From the NCBI GenBank assembly GCA_008802785.1, contig VUYT01000016.1, positions 186,001 through 250,000 on the forward strand: DNA of 64,000 bases, read 5' to 3'. The translations under genes and the position numbers were made by a program. The notes beneath the pieces are model-generated. The model did no database searches. It saw nothing but the letters and a program-made list of their open reading frames with translations, and had not been told where the DNA came from. Origin of the DNA: Symmetrospora coprosmae. Its lineage: Eukaryota > Basidiomycota > Cystobasidiomycetes > Symmetrosporaceae. How positions within the stretch are numbered: the first letter of the stretch is position 1; every line of letters begins with the position of its first letter. Shown here piece after piece: positions 11,006-21,637 of the stretch.

Positions 11006-12218
11006 CTAGTTGTGACGGAAAGACTTGTCCTTGCCCCACGGTCTTCCTTTCGGCTTAAAGGCAGGTGGCAGCGGAACTACCTGCTTGCCATCTATCGGGC
11101 TTCTCATGATGGCCGCATTTGTGCTGACCAGCGGGTTTCCGCCGAAGATCTCGACAAACTTTTGCATGCATTTGGTTCGCTGAAGGACATGGCCTGGTTG
11201 CTTGGAGATGCCGATCGAGTCGTGTATGAAGGTTTCCTTGCCCAAGTCCACCAGGATGGGTGCGAGACCATTGCGCTCGGAGACAATGACTATCTCGGAT
11301 GCGCGTGAGTGAAGGAAGAACACGTCTGGCCTTTAATGGTAGACTCACAGTTCATCAAGATGTCTTCGCAGTTCATGTGCAAGTCGACGTAGGCGATTGC
11401 TGCCTTGATGCGATCATCTTTCGCCCAGAACCATTCGAGCATCGTCTTGTCCATGAAAGCGTTATTGGTCAGAACCATGCTGTAGCTTGGCTGGTGGAAT
11501 ATGTACTTGGTCTTGCCTCGCGCCTCGTTCGAGAACTGGCGGTGCGTGAGGCCAGTGATGCGGTGCTCATGTCGCCCGTACTCCTGCCAGGCCTTGAAAG
11601 CGAACTCGACTGCTGGAATATCCATCTTGATGTCATCATCCAGCCAGAGCGCTGCGTTTGTCCGCATGCCCCGAGGCACCTTGAATCGCTCAGTCAGGCT
11701 ATTCCGGCTCGCCCGTTCCAGGTATACGGGAACCCGATAGGCGTCCAACCGGAGCTCGTCTGGCGGATCAATTGCGCCCAGGCCCTGGAAGGAGAGCCGC
11801 TCTGCGTCGGTCGATTGCAGATGCCCTATGACCTGCTGAGCACAGGGCGACCTACCCAGGCAACGAAGATGGCGTCAAGATGCGGAAGGTGACCGTTACC
11901 GTAATGGTCGAGAAAGGCCAATAGGTGCTCGAAGCGATCGTAGGTGGAAACAACGATACTGAGACGAGCAAGTCGCGGCATTAGCGATACGGACGTGGCG
12001 ACCTATGCGAGTCAAGCCTACACGGCTAGGCACCTGTATTTCTGCTGATGCACCGAGTTGTGCGGGTCTCTCCGATGCCGGTACACGGAGAACCGGCTTA
12101 TGCCAGATCCAGTCTCGCCCGCGTGCCGCCATTGCAGTGTGAGCAAGAAGAGCGTTGCAAAGACGGAGACGGTTGCCAGCGATTGGACCAGAGGTGTTCG
12201 GATAGCAAAGGCTGACAT
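11006..12218 (-). CDS. GT64 (exostosin-like) glycosyltransferase, type II membrane protein
   Basis: Predicted Golgi-type glycosyltransferase with a family 64 (EXT/EXTL C-terminal) domain. Four exons fit: 12034-12218, 11856-11958, 11349-11784 and 11006-11289, giving 335 residues. The N-terminus has a short cytosolic part and one hydrophobic anchor, SLATVSVFATLFLLTL. The catalytic domain begins SIVVSTYDRFEHLLAFLDHY, continues with RNSLTERFKVP, the nucleotide-sugar/metal motif LWLDDDI, WQEYGRHEHRITGL, and the late family motif MNCEDILMN joined to FIVSERNGLAP across the last intron. These match the family in order. Donor sugar and acceptor cannot be read from sequence. A longer N-terminus is possible because the frame stays open to 12410. 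Confidence 0.85.
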
Positions 12219-12941
12219 GCTGGTGGAGGGATATGAGCACGGTGGTCGGAACGTAGCGCGGGCGTAGCCAGAAGGTGGACAACCAGCAGCAGAGCCATTG
12301 GAGGTGTGTAACGTTAGGCCAACGATCCCCGGTCGGCTCGTCACCGAGGTGTATTTGTCTGTGGCAGCCCCTTCATGGCTGCTGGAAACAACGGGCAGGG
12401 CAGCTTTCAATATTTGGCTGATAAGGAAGCCGAGATTGGCGTCGTGTCAGTTGAGCCCGGTGGTCATTAGTGTGCAGCTGGAGAGCGGGTCCTGAAGGGC
12501 AGAAAAGTCGTAGATTTCATTATCATCGGAAGTACAGGCGTCCAATCGACAGCCCGCTGGTCTGAAGCTCCAAGCTGGGACCATAACCCTCTGACTATGC
12601 TTCTGCTGCAGAAGCCCTCTCGCACACGTTGTGCGAAGACATGGTCAGGATCGTTAAGCAGAACAAGCTAGCAGACGTCAGAGTCTGGCACGCGGGTGAC
12701 AGCGGCATGTCCGAGGTGAGGAGAAAGCAGCAAGCGTGCTACTGCATCACGCCTGCTCCTGTGCATCTGGAGAATCGGAAGACCCAAGCTGGCTCGCAGG
12801 AGCGCCGTAGGCCCAGTGAAGTTGACGTGCCAGCGCTCAAGATGGCGCGGGTCGGCTCTGACCGGCCCCTGGAGCAGGCGCCTAGGCTGCGAGAGCCGTC
12901 TATGAACAGTGGCTGGCAGCGAGTGTGCCGCGAGCAGCCCA
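12219..12941. other. Intergenic: GT64 promoter and PBP1 3' region
   Basis: A 720-nt spacer between tandem minus-strand genes. Small open frames here do not look coding. It should contain the GT64 promoter at the left end and the PBP1 3' untranslated region at the right. Confidence 0.5.
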
Positions 12942-15900
12942 CTACTGCGCTGCCTGTGGAGGCTTTTGCTGAGTCGTATGCTGATTTGGCGGGGGTCCTT
13001 GAAGCTGAGGCGGTAGCTGTGAAGGCTGACCGTGCGGGACTGGCATCTGCATAAACTGCTGCTGCTGCATGCCGGGTTGCTGCTGATAAAAGACATGCTG
13101 CCCGCCCGGCGCCATCTGTGGGGTACCGGGGCCACGAGGTCCACCTTGAGGGGGATACATCTGCGGCATGAATTCTGATTTGTGACATATACGTGGGTCA
13201 GCACGTCCTCGCCAACCGCCGCCGAAGCAACACCTGTCGCCACTCACGACCCGGAGCCATGTGATTAGCCATCTGCGGCGAGAACAGGGGCTGTTGGCCA
13301 GCTACATGCATCTGCGGCGAGAAGGGCATTTGCACAAAGTGTCCCTGCGGACCACCGGGGCCTCCTGCGAGATGCATGGGCTGCCCATTCGGGCCCATGA
13401 TGAATTGCTGCATAGGTCCTGGTCCGGCATGTCCTTGCTGACTCTGAGCATGCGCTTGAGCCTGCGCTTGGGCGTGTGCAAGCTGCTGTAGCTGCTGTGG
13501 CGTTGGCGGCATGCCTTGTTGCTGCTGCTGCTGACCCTGCTGTGGCCCGTTTGGCATGTACCGGTACACGCCTGGTCCCGCTGCGCCAGGCTGCTGGAAC
13601 TGCACCGGCTGACCGGGGTGGAAAAGGTAGCCCTGCGGAAACATCTGCTGCTGCTGCCCGCTCGGGTGCCCCTGCTGCATCTGAGCAGGCATGCCTGCCA
13701 CGTGGTGACCGGGCATTCCTTGTGGTGAAGGCTGCGGCATGCCAGCGCCAGTGCCAGACACCAATTGCGGGTGCATTGCTTGGTGTATACTAGCGGGCCC
13801 GGTGCTCTCGTCAGGCCCGCCCTGACTGCTTGCTGTGCGCACTAATGGGTTAGGCTGGAGGGCTGAAGGAGGCGGGGAAGCGATGCGCATGCCGCGCATC
13901 TGGTGTGCGAGGTGTGGAGGAAGACTAGCTGCCGGCTGTGGAGATAGCATGCCGATGGAGCTAGGACCGGGCGAGGGCGCAGCATTCCGGTATGATTTGC
14001 CGGTGAAAGCCCATGTCGAGGCTGTGTGATCACACGATGCGTTAGTCTGCTGCGAACCGAGATAGGGGTAGGGCGAGACGATGCATTTCGGACCCACCGA
14101 AGGTCGTCGCGAGCGGGAACTCCCCAGCGGTGAAGGGGCTGAAGTCCTCTTTCACGCGAAGAGGCTCGGTTCTGCGCTTCTCCTGATCCAGTCGGAGGTT
14201 CCTGTTCCCGAAGAAAGGGTTCGGCGCTCTGGCGGGTCCGGCTTGAGACGGCTCGGCAGGTTGAAGCGCAGGCTGTTGCGGCTAGATGCGATCAAGGGTA
14301 TAAAATCCGATTAGCACGCCCCGGAATAAGCATCACCGTCATTCAAGAGATGCACCTTGACAACCGGAGAAGCGACTTTTGACGTGGCCGACGAGCCAGG
14401 AGCGACTGACGCTCCAGCTGGACCAGTCGGAGTGAACGAACCCGCCGTCGGCCGCATGACAAACGCTGGGGCAGCGACATTGAATTTCGTCGACGTTGGC
14501 GTAGCGGGCTTGGCGGCCGGTGCAGCGGTTGTTTCGTCGGCAGGTACCGCTTTGGCGGGGGTTGACTGCTTGGCGGCACGGGCAGCAACGAGTTCTTTGA
14601 AGCTGGGAATCGCACTGAGTGCGTATGGAGAGGCCTTCTTCGGAGTGGCCGCGGGTGAAGCAGCCTGGCCGCGAGAGACAGCGGCGGGCTGCATCGAGAC
14701 CGTCTTGCCCTGCGCTTGCAGTGTTGCGGGCTGAGCAAGCGGGCTGGCATTGGTTGAGGCCGGCTTGACGACGGACGCGGTCGCGGGAACGGGAAGATTG
14801 AGCGAGCCGGACGAGTTGGCCGGAGACGGCGTAGCGGGCTTCTTGTTGGCAATCTCCTTCTGCTTGGTCTCGTCCTTTGCGAGGATGGGCACGAGGTCGT
14901 CCGGAACGCGCGTGCGCAGGACAAAGTTTGTCGAGAAACTGCGCAGCTCGGCGAGCTTCTTCTCCTTGTTCTGCTTCTCCATCATGGCTCGCTTCGAGAG
15001 CAGCTTCTCCTTTTCGGCAGAGACGAACTTCTGGAACTCGCCGTGGACTTTCTTGGCTGGGTCTGCTGGGGCGGCAGCGCTTGCCTGCGCAGAGGCGTCC
15101 TGTCAATAAGACATTGTGTCAGCACACCTGTCTGCTGAACGGTGTAACGAAAACCCATAGCTCACGCTCGTAGTTACGCTGACTTGGGGGGCAGCAGCGG
15201 CGGCGACGCTTGAGGCGGGGGCAGCTGGTGTTGAGGGCGCCTGTGCAACCGGACCGCCCTTCTGGCCAGTGCCTTCAGGCGCGCTGGGCCCCTTGCCATT
15301 CGTGGCAGGGGTCGTTGCAGGCTGTGGCTTCGGAGCCGCTTTTGCGCCGCCTGTCTCGCCAGTGGCCTTTCGCGCGCCAGGCGGGACATACGCGTTGGCG
15401 CCACGGATGACGCCCGAGTATCTGTTGTGGAGCACAATCGCTACATCAGCATAATTACCGGAGAAATACACATCGGGATCCACGCACTTGTCTTCCTCGT
15501 CCAGACCCGAATCGTCGACCTGGAGACCCCGCTCCTCGGCAATGTGAGCGTTGCTTGCGACGCCCTGAGGACAGGGGAATAAAGCATGAGCTCGCCCGTA
15601 CGCTCAGGAGCACATGTACCCATTGTATCGAAGAAGTGCACGCACAGATTGGATTTCCTGAGCAAGCCGCTCAGCCTTCTTCTCTCTGGCCTTGTAGTCG
15701 GCGCCGGATTTATCGAGCTTGGTCGTGTAGAACTCCTCTTGATAGTCCGTCTTTGTCCCGAACAGCCGCTCGTTGACTGAGAATTGGTCCCATGCGCCGC
15801 CTTGCTTTCCTTGCGCACCGGCCTTGCTGAAGCCCTTTCCGCTGGGTCCCTCAAGAGCCTCGTCGTCGCCTTCGAGGGAGGATCCGCCGATCCCTCCATC

Positions 15901-16876
15901 CTCAAACGCGCCGCCCATCGAAGGGGGCCCCTGACCCCACCGCTGCAGCTCGCGCCTGTCGCGCTGGGAACCCTGGGCGGAAATGTCGATGTCGGTGCGG
16001 AAGGAATCAGACACAGAGCCGGCTGCTGCCCCGGTGCTACCGTTGAGCATGGCAGCCATGATGCTCGCTCCTCCCGGGTCGCGGATAGTCGGGCTAGCAG
16101 GGGTGCTGGCTCCTGCGGCGCCGTTTCCGGCCGGCGAGAAGGGACCGCTAGCTGCCACCGTCCCGTTTGCGGCGGTGTGCGAGAGGGCGGTCAGATCGAC
16201 CTGCTCGGCGAAGACATCGATGACATCCCGCGCTGAGATGACCAGAGCTGGCTTGATGGGTGCGGGCGCAGGGACGGGTGGGTCCACCTGGCGCGCCAGA
16301 CGCAGGGCAATGCTGAAGTCGACATCGTTGACGCTGGACAGGATGCCAGTATAGACGAGGCCGGTCCGGACAGTGACGGTCACTTTCTGGCCCTGGAGTG
16401 CAGCAGAGCGCATGTAGCGAGGATGCATCAGTGCACGGTCGTGTAATGGCTTCCGTGGTGCGGGCTATGGCCACTCACGACGAGATGAGCAATGAGGAAC
16501 TGTCCGGGGCAATTGAGGGAGACGCAAGCAGGAATGTTAGCAGCAGGTACATCGCACGATACCCGCGATGCGCGTCATCCAGGTTTGGCATCTCGTGCCC
16601 TGCAGCCCACTCACGAGCATCTTGTCGTGCATCTTGGCGACATCGGCTGGGCCAGCCTGCACTGCGGGGAACGTCGTCGCTGCTCCTGCTCCTGCTCCAG
16701 CAGCCGCTTCTGACAATAGGTTGGGCGTGCCCGCTTGCGCTTTTGGGTTGATTGCGGCGGCGGATGCCGACCCTGCCGCGGGGTTCAAGGGCGATTGCGA
16801 CCGGAATTGGTTGTTGGCGGGGCCGCTGACGCTGTTGGAGCTGGCGTTGCTGGATGATTGCGATGGTGCAGTGCCG

Positions 16877-16907
<31 letters not shown>

Positions 16908-17309
16908 GTCCTGCGAAAGGAGGGGGACCTGCTCCCCACCGTGTCGGTCGTCTGGGGAGAGCGAGCGGGTAGGGCAGGGTAGGGCAGGGCAGGGCAGAGA
17001 CGCGCGCGCGCGGAGTGCCGTGGGAGGGGGAGTAGGAGGGGAAAGCGCAGGCACGGATGGCAGCAGAGAGGGAGAAGGAGGCACCGCATCAGCATTGCAT
17101 GTGCGTGTGCCTGCGTAGTTCAGACGTGATGCTCTCGTCGCTCACCTTGCTGCGTTGCTGCTGCTGCTGTTGCTGTTCACACCGCTGGAAGGCGTCGATG
17201 ATCCGGTCGATGCTGCCGCTGCCGCTGCCGCTGCTGCCTGCTGCACTCCTCCTCCCCTCGGGGGCTGCTGCTGCTGGTGGTGGTGGTTGCTGCTGCTCGT
17301 GGCCGCCAT
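12942..17309 (-). CDS. PBP1: Pbp1/ataxin-2 RNA-binding stress-granule protein
   Basis: Ataxin-2/Pbp1 binds RNA and poly(A)-binding protein and acts in cytoplasmic granules. Ten exons fit: 17146-17309, 16615-16951, 16479-16499, 15646-16392, 15488-15564, 15421-... to 15166, 14356-15099, 14098-14281, 13248-14021 and 12942-13174, giving 1178 residues. The Lsm domain is assembled over three exons as DKML, FLIAHLV (a 21-nt exon) and GQKVTVTVRTGLVYTGILSS. The LsmAD domain follows as FSVNERLFGTKTDYQEEFY and GLDEEDKYSGVIRGANAYVP. A PAM2-like motif, FNVAAPAFVMRP, lies near 14460-14500, then NPFFG and WAFTGKSYR. The N-terminus is His/Gln/Ala-rich and the C-terminus Gln/Pro/Met-rich, typical of phase-separating proteins. 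Confidence 0.92.
16479..16499 (-). other. PBP1: 21-nt internal microexon of PBP1
   Basis: This exon codes exactly seven residues, FLIAHLV, in phase 0 on both sides. It sits between introns of 115 nt (16500-16614) and 86 nt (16393-16478). Without it the Lsm domain would lack its first conserved hydrophobic strand. Confidence 0.8.
16970..17010. repeat. GGGCA pentamer tract followed by (CG)5 in PBP1 intron 1
   Basis: Tandem copies of AGGGC/GGGCA run from about 16970 to 16998 and are followed by five CG dinucleotides. The tract lies within the first intron (16952-17145) of PBP1, near its acceptor. Similar pentamer tracts recur elsewhere in the window. Confidence 0.7.
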
Positions 17310-17564
17310 GCTGCTCCTCCTCAGCGCCCTTCCTCTGATCCGGTGCTGGGCTGTGCGCAGGTCCGTCAGTAGTACCAGTGCCGCGGTTGGGAGCAGCCAG
17401 GCAGGGGCAAAAGGCGCGGCGATAGCTGAAAGAAGGAGATCCCCCGCGCTCAGGCAAGCAGAAGCAAAGGCATCATCGACGAGCACACACACAAGCCCAT
17501 TCTACTAGGCAGCTTACCGCGTGACAACAACAGACCAGCTGCTCGCGGATCGACTTGCATCCCG

Positions 17565-19403
17565 TCACCCGCACATGCCCGTAAAGCCACGCTTGCGCTT
17601 CAAGCTCGTGCAGCCTCCCGGCCCGCTGACACCCACCCTAATACCACGCGCATGCCCCGCGCCCTCAAAATCGCCCAATAGAATGTCGAATCCACTAACA
17701 ATGTCCGACATCGCCGTCTGCGACTCGACTTTTGTCGCTTCTTGGCCCCTGGATGCGCCAGGAAGAAGCGCAGGACCGTCGTCGGCACGACCGCCGGCCG
17801 CATTGTCGCTGTCGTATGGAACGTCCAATGGCGATTCGACTGTCGCAGGACAAGCAAGGGCTGCAGAAATCTTGTTGGCGGCTGGCTGCCCCGACGTAGC
17901 GTGCGGGTACGCTTGCTGCACAGCTGCGGCCGGTGCAGAGAAGGGACCGGTCGGCCGTGCGTTACCGCGGTCAATTTCCCGACGGGCGACGCGCTCCGCT
18001 TCCTGCACTGTCGTCTCTTCAGGCACACTTGCACCTGCCTGCGACACGTTGTCGATAATCTCCGCCTTCGCGTCTGCCCCCGCTGGATTCACATCCGCCG
18101 GCGGAGGCGCCATTCCGCGTCTCTTGGCTAGCCTCGCTTTCCGCCTGGCTCTCTCCTCCGCTGCGACTGCCTGTGCGCGCCGCTGTGCTTCCTTCGCCGC
18201 CTCTTCCCGCTCCTTTACTATCTGCTCTGCCTGACGGAGCGCCATGATTCTCCTGCGCGCCTCGCCCTTGGCTCGCTCGAGCAGGTCCACCACAATGTCG
18301 TTGGCCAGGAAGCCCAAGGAGTCGACGAGCTCGTCTGTAACTGGGATGTCGTTCGCTGCGAGGAGAGGAGCGATGAGCTCCCTGAACCGCTTTGATCGAA
18401 TCTTGTTGTGGCTCAGGCTCGCCTGCGCGCGCGCCTCCGTGAAGTGTATGTACTCGCTCGCGTCCATGCCTCTCGTCGCGATGTCGACAGCTTTGAGCTT
18501 CTGAAAGTGCTGTATCACGCCGTGCGCATTGACGGTTATCCTGCGGCGCTGGATCTCCTTGTGGAGCGCGTCCGCCGCGAGAGGCGGAGCATACGTTTCA
18601 AACGCGGCTAGCGAGTCGCGGTCGATGGGATCGTATGCGTGCTCTAGGAGGAAGTCGGCGTCCGGTGCCAGGAGAGTGTCGAAGGGCGCGTCCCATGCGT
18701 CCTCTGGGCGCCCGAGTTGAGCTTCCGACACGCCGCTCATCCCGCTGGAGCTCGGACCAGCCGCCATGGAGACGCTGCCGGCGCTAGCTGATGTGCCAGG
18801 CTCGCCCGCGGCCCCATTCGCTGCAGCTGTGGCAGCGGCACCAGCAGGTCCATCTCCGCTGAGCAGGTCGTCCTCCGGGTCGGCCACACCCGCTCCAGCG
18901 CCGGCGTTGAAGACGGGCAGATCGAGTCCGCTGATGCCATGTACCGACTCTTTGGCCTTTTTGCGGTATCCCTCCCACGCGAGATACTGGGCAAACCGGT
19001 AGTGGAGCGCCCCGCCGTCCCCGCGGCGCAGGAGCAGGAGCAGGAGGAGCCGGTCGTACTGGATGAGCGTGGATGGAGACGGCAGGGGCAGGGAGTAGAT
19101 GGTGCGGAGGAGGATGCGGAGGCGCGCGAGGAGGGAGGACAGCGTCGACAGCAGGTACGCTTCGAGGTACGAGAGGACAGAGGTCGTTGTCGAAGGGACA
19201 GAGTGTGTGACGAGCTGCGCGACGATGGACTCCATGGGGGTCAGTCCGTTGCCGCCGCCGCTGCCACCAGCGGAATGGGACCTGCGATCCTCACAATCTG
19301 CTGCAGCTCCTGCTGGAACTTCATTGTCGCTGTCGATGTCGCTGTCGCTGCTGCTGCTGCTGCTGCTCTCTGCTATGCCTGTCGCCGTGTCCCCTCTTTC
19401 CAC
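17565..19403 (-). CDS. SPT3: Probable SAGA subunit Spt3 (two histone folds), divergent
   Basis: One uninterrupted exon codes 612 residues. The C-terminal half of the fold region reads MDASEYIHFTEARAQASLSH, then KRFRELI and DELVDSLGFLANDIVVDLLE, which follows the second histone fold of Spt3 (a Ser-rich recognition segment, then KRFRE and a DILGFL-type helix). Further upstream, YRFAQYLAWEGYRKKAKES matches the end of the first histone fold. The first helices are Leu-rich and hard to align. Low-complexity Ala/Gly/Ser inserts and a disordered C-terminal tail explain the length against about 340 in yeast. Spt3 presents TBP to promoters within SAGA. The assignment comes from recalled motifs, so a TAF-like histone-fold protein is the main alternative. 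Confidence 0.68.
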   Translation of the reverse strand: MERGDTATGIAESSSSSSSDSDIDSDNEVPAGAAADCEDRRSHSAGGSGGGNGLTPMESIVAQLVTHSVPSTTTSVLSYLEAYLLSTLSSLLARLRILLRTIYSLPLPSPSTLIQYDRLLLLLLLRRGDGGALHYRFAQYLAWEGYRKKAKESVHGISGLDLPVFNAGAGAGVADPEDDLLSGDGPAGAAATAAANGAAGEPGTSASAGSVSMAAGPSSSGMSGVSEAQLGRPEDAWDAPFDTLLAPDADFLLEHAYDPIDRDSLAAFETYAPPLAADALHKEIQRRRITVNAHGVIQHFQKLKAVDIATRGMDASEYIHFTEARAQASLSHNKIRSKRFRELIAPLLAANDIPVTDELVDSLGFLANDIVVDLLERAKGEARRRIMALRQAEQIVKEREEAAKEAQRRAQAVAAEERARRKARLAKRRGMAPPPADVNPAGADAKAEIIDNVSQAGASVPEETTVQEAERVARREIDRGNARPTGPFSAPAAAVQQAYPHATSGQPAANKISAALACPATVESPLDVPYDSDNAAGGRADDGPALLPGASRGQEATKVESQTAMSDIVSGFDILLGDFEGAGHARGIRVGVSGPGGCTSLKRKRGFTGMCG

Positions 19404-19676
19404 TGCCCGTTGCCACCTGCATGCGGCTCAAGTGGTCGGAGGGAGACTGAGCCGGGTGGGAGCGCTTCCTCTATCCTCCTGCCATCCGACATATCAGCCA
19501 CAGGAAGGAACACTTTGGACCGCATATACTGTCACATCGCATGTACGTGCTGGTGTGCCCCGCGAGCAGCAGTCTGCGCTTTGCCTAATCGCTCTCCATC
19601 GCTTTCTCCCGTGTCGCTTGTCGCCTCCACTTCTGACGTAACTTCCGTCCCACTCCCGCAATGCAGTAACGGCACA
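19404..19676. promoter_or_regulatory. Divergent promoter, SPT3 / COA3
   Basis: Only 273 nt separate the two start codons, so both genes must share this region for initiation. It is pyrimidine-rich on the plus strand just before COA3. No specific factor site could be assigned. Confidence 0.5.
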
Positions 19677-20357
19677 ATGGCACCTCCATCGCGCTACGTC
19701 GCGCCCAGCTCGACCGTCAATCCACAGCCGAACCCCATCAGCCGCTACTCTGCGCGCTCATCCTACTACGGCGCAACGGGCTTCACCCCGTCGCCAGGTC
19801 TCGAGCGGGCGCGGCGGCCCTTCCGCGCAAAGAATGCACTCACAGGCTTGGCCATCATGGCCTTTGTCGGCGGCGTGTACTCATACTCCATCAGCGCAGT
19901 CAAGCAGGACGACTTCGCCGATCTGCCCCAGACGGCCAGCACAGCGGCCTTGGGCGGCAAGAGCATAGAGGAGGAGATTGCAGAACGCAAGACGGGCAAT
20001 AGAGGCGTAGGAGCGCTCATGGGCTATGGCAGCAGTCCGCAGGGCGAGGGCGTTCGCTTGCAGCCATCAGCGGGTAGCTCGACATCCTCGCCGGCCAGCA
20101 CTGGCGCATCAGCAATGGGCACGCCACTCCCACCAACAACCGCAGGCACGCCACAGCCTACTCCGCTCTCGACACCGCTGCCTCCGTCCAGCTTTGCTGC
20201 TGCCGCAGCCAATGCGGTCGTCGAGCCAATGCCAGATACGATGCGGCCACGGCAGCGCAGCAAGTGGGTCGTCGGAGCGCCGGACGTGGACCGCATTGGC
20301 AGACTTGGAGAGCGGAGCGCGACCGACGCAGAGATAGGTGGAAGGAGACTGGTGTAG
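19677..20357 (+). CDS. COA3: Cytochrome c oxidase assembly factor 3
   Basis: Coa3 is a small inner-mitochondrial-membrane protein that regulates Cox1 synthesis and cytochrome oxidase assembly. This single-exon gene codes 226 residues. The family core RRPFRAKNALTGLAIMAF is followed by VGGVYSYSISAVKQDDFAD, which is the conserved basic segment, the single membrane helix and the acidic exit. The N-terminal 55 residues are Ser/Pro-rich. After the core comes a long Ser/Thr/Pro-rich tail ending in a basic segment, so the protein is about twice the usual length. The ATG at 19677 was chosen because the upstream in-frame extension has no domain and overlaps the SPT3 gene. Confidence 0.85.
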   Translation: MAPPSRYVAPSSTVNPQPNPISRYSARSSYYGATGFTPSPGLERARRPFRAKNALTGLAIMAFVGGVYSYSISAVKQDDFADLPQTASTAALGGKSIEEEIAERKTGNRGVGALMGYGSSPQGEGVRLQPSAGSSTSSPASTGASAMGTPLPPTTAGTPQPTPLSTPLPPSSFAAAAANAVVEPMPDTMRPRQRSKWVVGAPDVDRIGRLGERSATDAEIGGRRLV

Positions 20358-20482
20358 ACGATCAGCCTGTGTCAGATCCATATCATCGATGCAACCTGGA
20401 GTGCCACTCATTCGAGTCGGACTCCGACCTTCATACAGCAAACCGCCGGGATGGCAGCGTACTCGCTCGACCGGCATATACG

Positions 20483-21503
20483 TCATAGACCTCCAAGAAT
20501 CTCGTCTAACCGCCTGCTTTCGTCCTTGGCCTCCTTCTCGAACTCACTCACGTCCTCCCGCCTCTTTGCGTATCCAAAATCAAGCAGGACTGCTCGATCC
20601 CTGCCGAGCAGCAGGTTGTCTGGCTTGATGTCCGTGTGAACGACTCCCAGCTCGTGCATCTCACGAAGCGCATTCCGCAAGGCTGCGCTCTGCTCCGGGT
20701 GAGAGCGGTGGAGACGCCCGAGTCCGAAGCGGTCGGCAGTCTGTGCATCGGGAATGTACTCGATCAGGACGGCGTGCGGGTAGTATTCGGGTCGCATCTC
20801 TGGGAGTTGACCGGACTGTCGTGTAGCTTTGGCGAGAAAGTTGTCTGCAGAGACGCGCCCCGCCGCGTGCAAGTCTGGAATAGCATGGCCCCGCAGCTTA
20901 GCGAGGCGCTCGTACGCTCGCAGTTCGCGTTCATAGAGACCCTGTGCGGACCGTCGGAATGCCATCAGTGAGCACTGGGACTCGCGGCAGTACCGTAGTA
21001 GAGTCGCTGTCGTGACTCCGAGTCGAAGCAACGCACGCGGGTGGAGATCTGGAAGTACGCCTCGGCCTGCTCGGGCTCCATCTCACCACAGAGCCCGCGC
21101 CAGTGCCTGCCCTTGTCGCCATCCAGATACGGGTAGTGCTTCTCCTTGAGCTCACTGTCCCCGCCAGGCAGGCCTGCCCAGCGCAGACGGGTAAGGCGTT
21201 CCTTGTCGAGACTCCATCCCCGCCTGGCATCCTTCAGCCGCTCGCCCTGGAAGCGCCTGTCGACCACCTTGAGTATCGCTAGCGAAGGCAGGTCGTGCGC
21301 GCCGCCAATATCTTTTGCCTCGAGCGAACGAGCAGGACACATGCGCGCGACGGCGGCTCGTACAGCTCCTCGATGGTCACTCGCAGGGATGCGCGAGAAC
21401 CGCTCGGCGATGAGCCGGAGGAGCGCGTGTATAGCTTGACGTCCTCGAGCTGGATAGTCAGTCCCTTCTGATATGGAAAGCCCGACCCAGCAGGGATGGG
21501 CAT
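20483..21503 (-). CDS. Fungal protein-kinase-fold protein (possible atypical kinase)
   Basis: Three exons fit: 21341-21503, 21037-21278 and 20483-20974, giving 298 residues. A beta-strand Lys is visible in SILKVVDRRFQ. The catalytic loop reads VVHTDIKPDNLLL, with Thr in place of the usual Arg of HRD, and the metal-binding loop reads AVLLDFGYAKR. The region between has a large insert (YPYLDGDKGRHWRGL). No glycine-rich loop is obvious. This resembles the small kinase-like proteins common in basidiomycetes, whose substrates are unknown. The Asp, Asn and DFG are kept, so activity is possible. It ends 125 bp from COA3, tail to tail. Confidence 0.75.
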
Positions 21504-21637
21504 GCTAGTGGTGTTGAGCGGAACGAGAGGGCCGGCGAGGGCCCGACGCGAAGGGCATCGACCAGGTGGGGAAGCTGCCAGACATTGTTCCTGCACCATT
21601 GACCTAGAGATACAGGAAGGTATTTCGAGCGCGAGCG

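Noticed and set aside
11326-11348. A 23-nt intron in the GT64 gene (and a second, 11833-11855)
   Set aside because: Both 23-nt GT-AG segments restore frame, but longer introns of 59 nt (11290-11348) and 71 nt (11785-11855) also keep phase and give the better family match (ILMN-FIVSERNG and AW-GLGAIDPPDEL).
16475-17095. 206-codon minus-strand open frame
   Set aside because: It runs through PBP1 exon 2 in the wrong frame. The true frame carries the poly-Gln and the Lsm domain.
18939-19676. N-terminal extension of COA3 in the same open frame
   Set aside because: It overlaps SPT3 on the other strand, has no family similarity and lies upstream of a good ATG at 19677.
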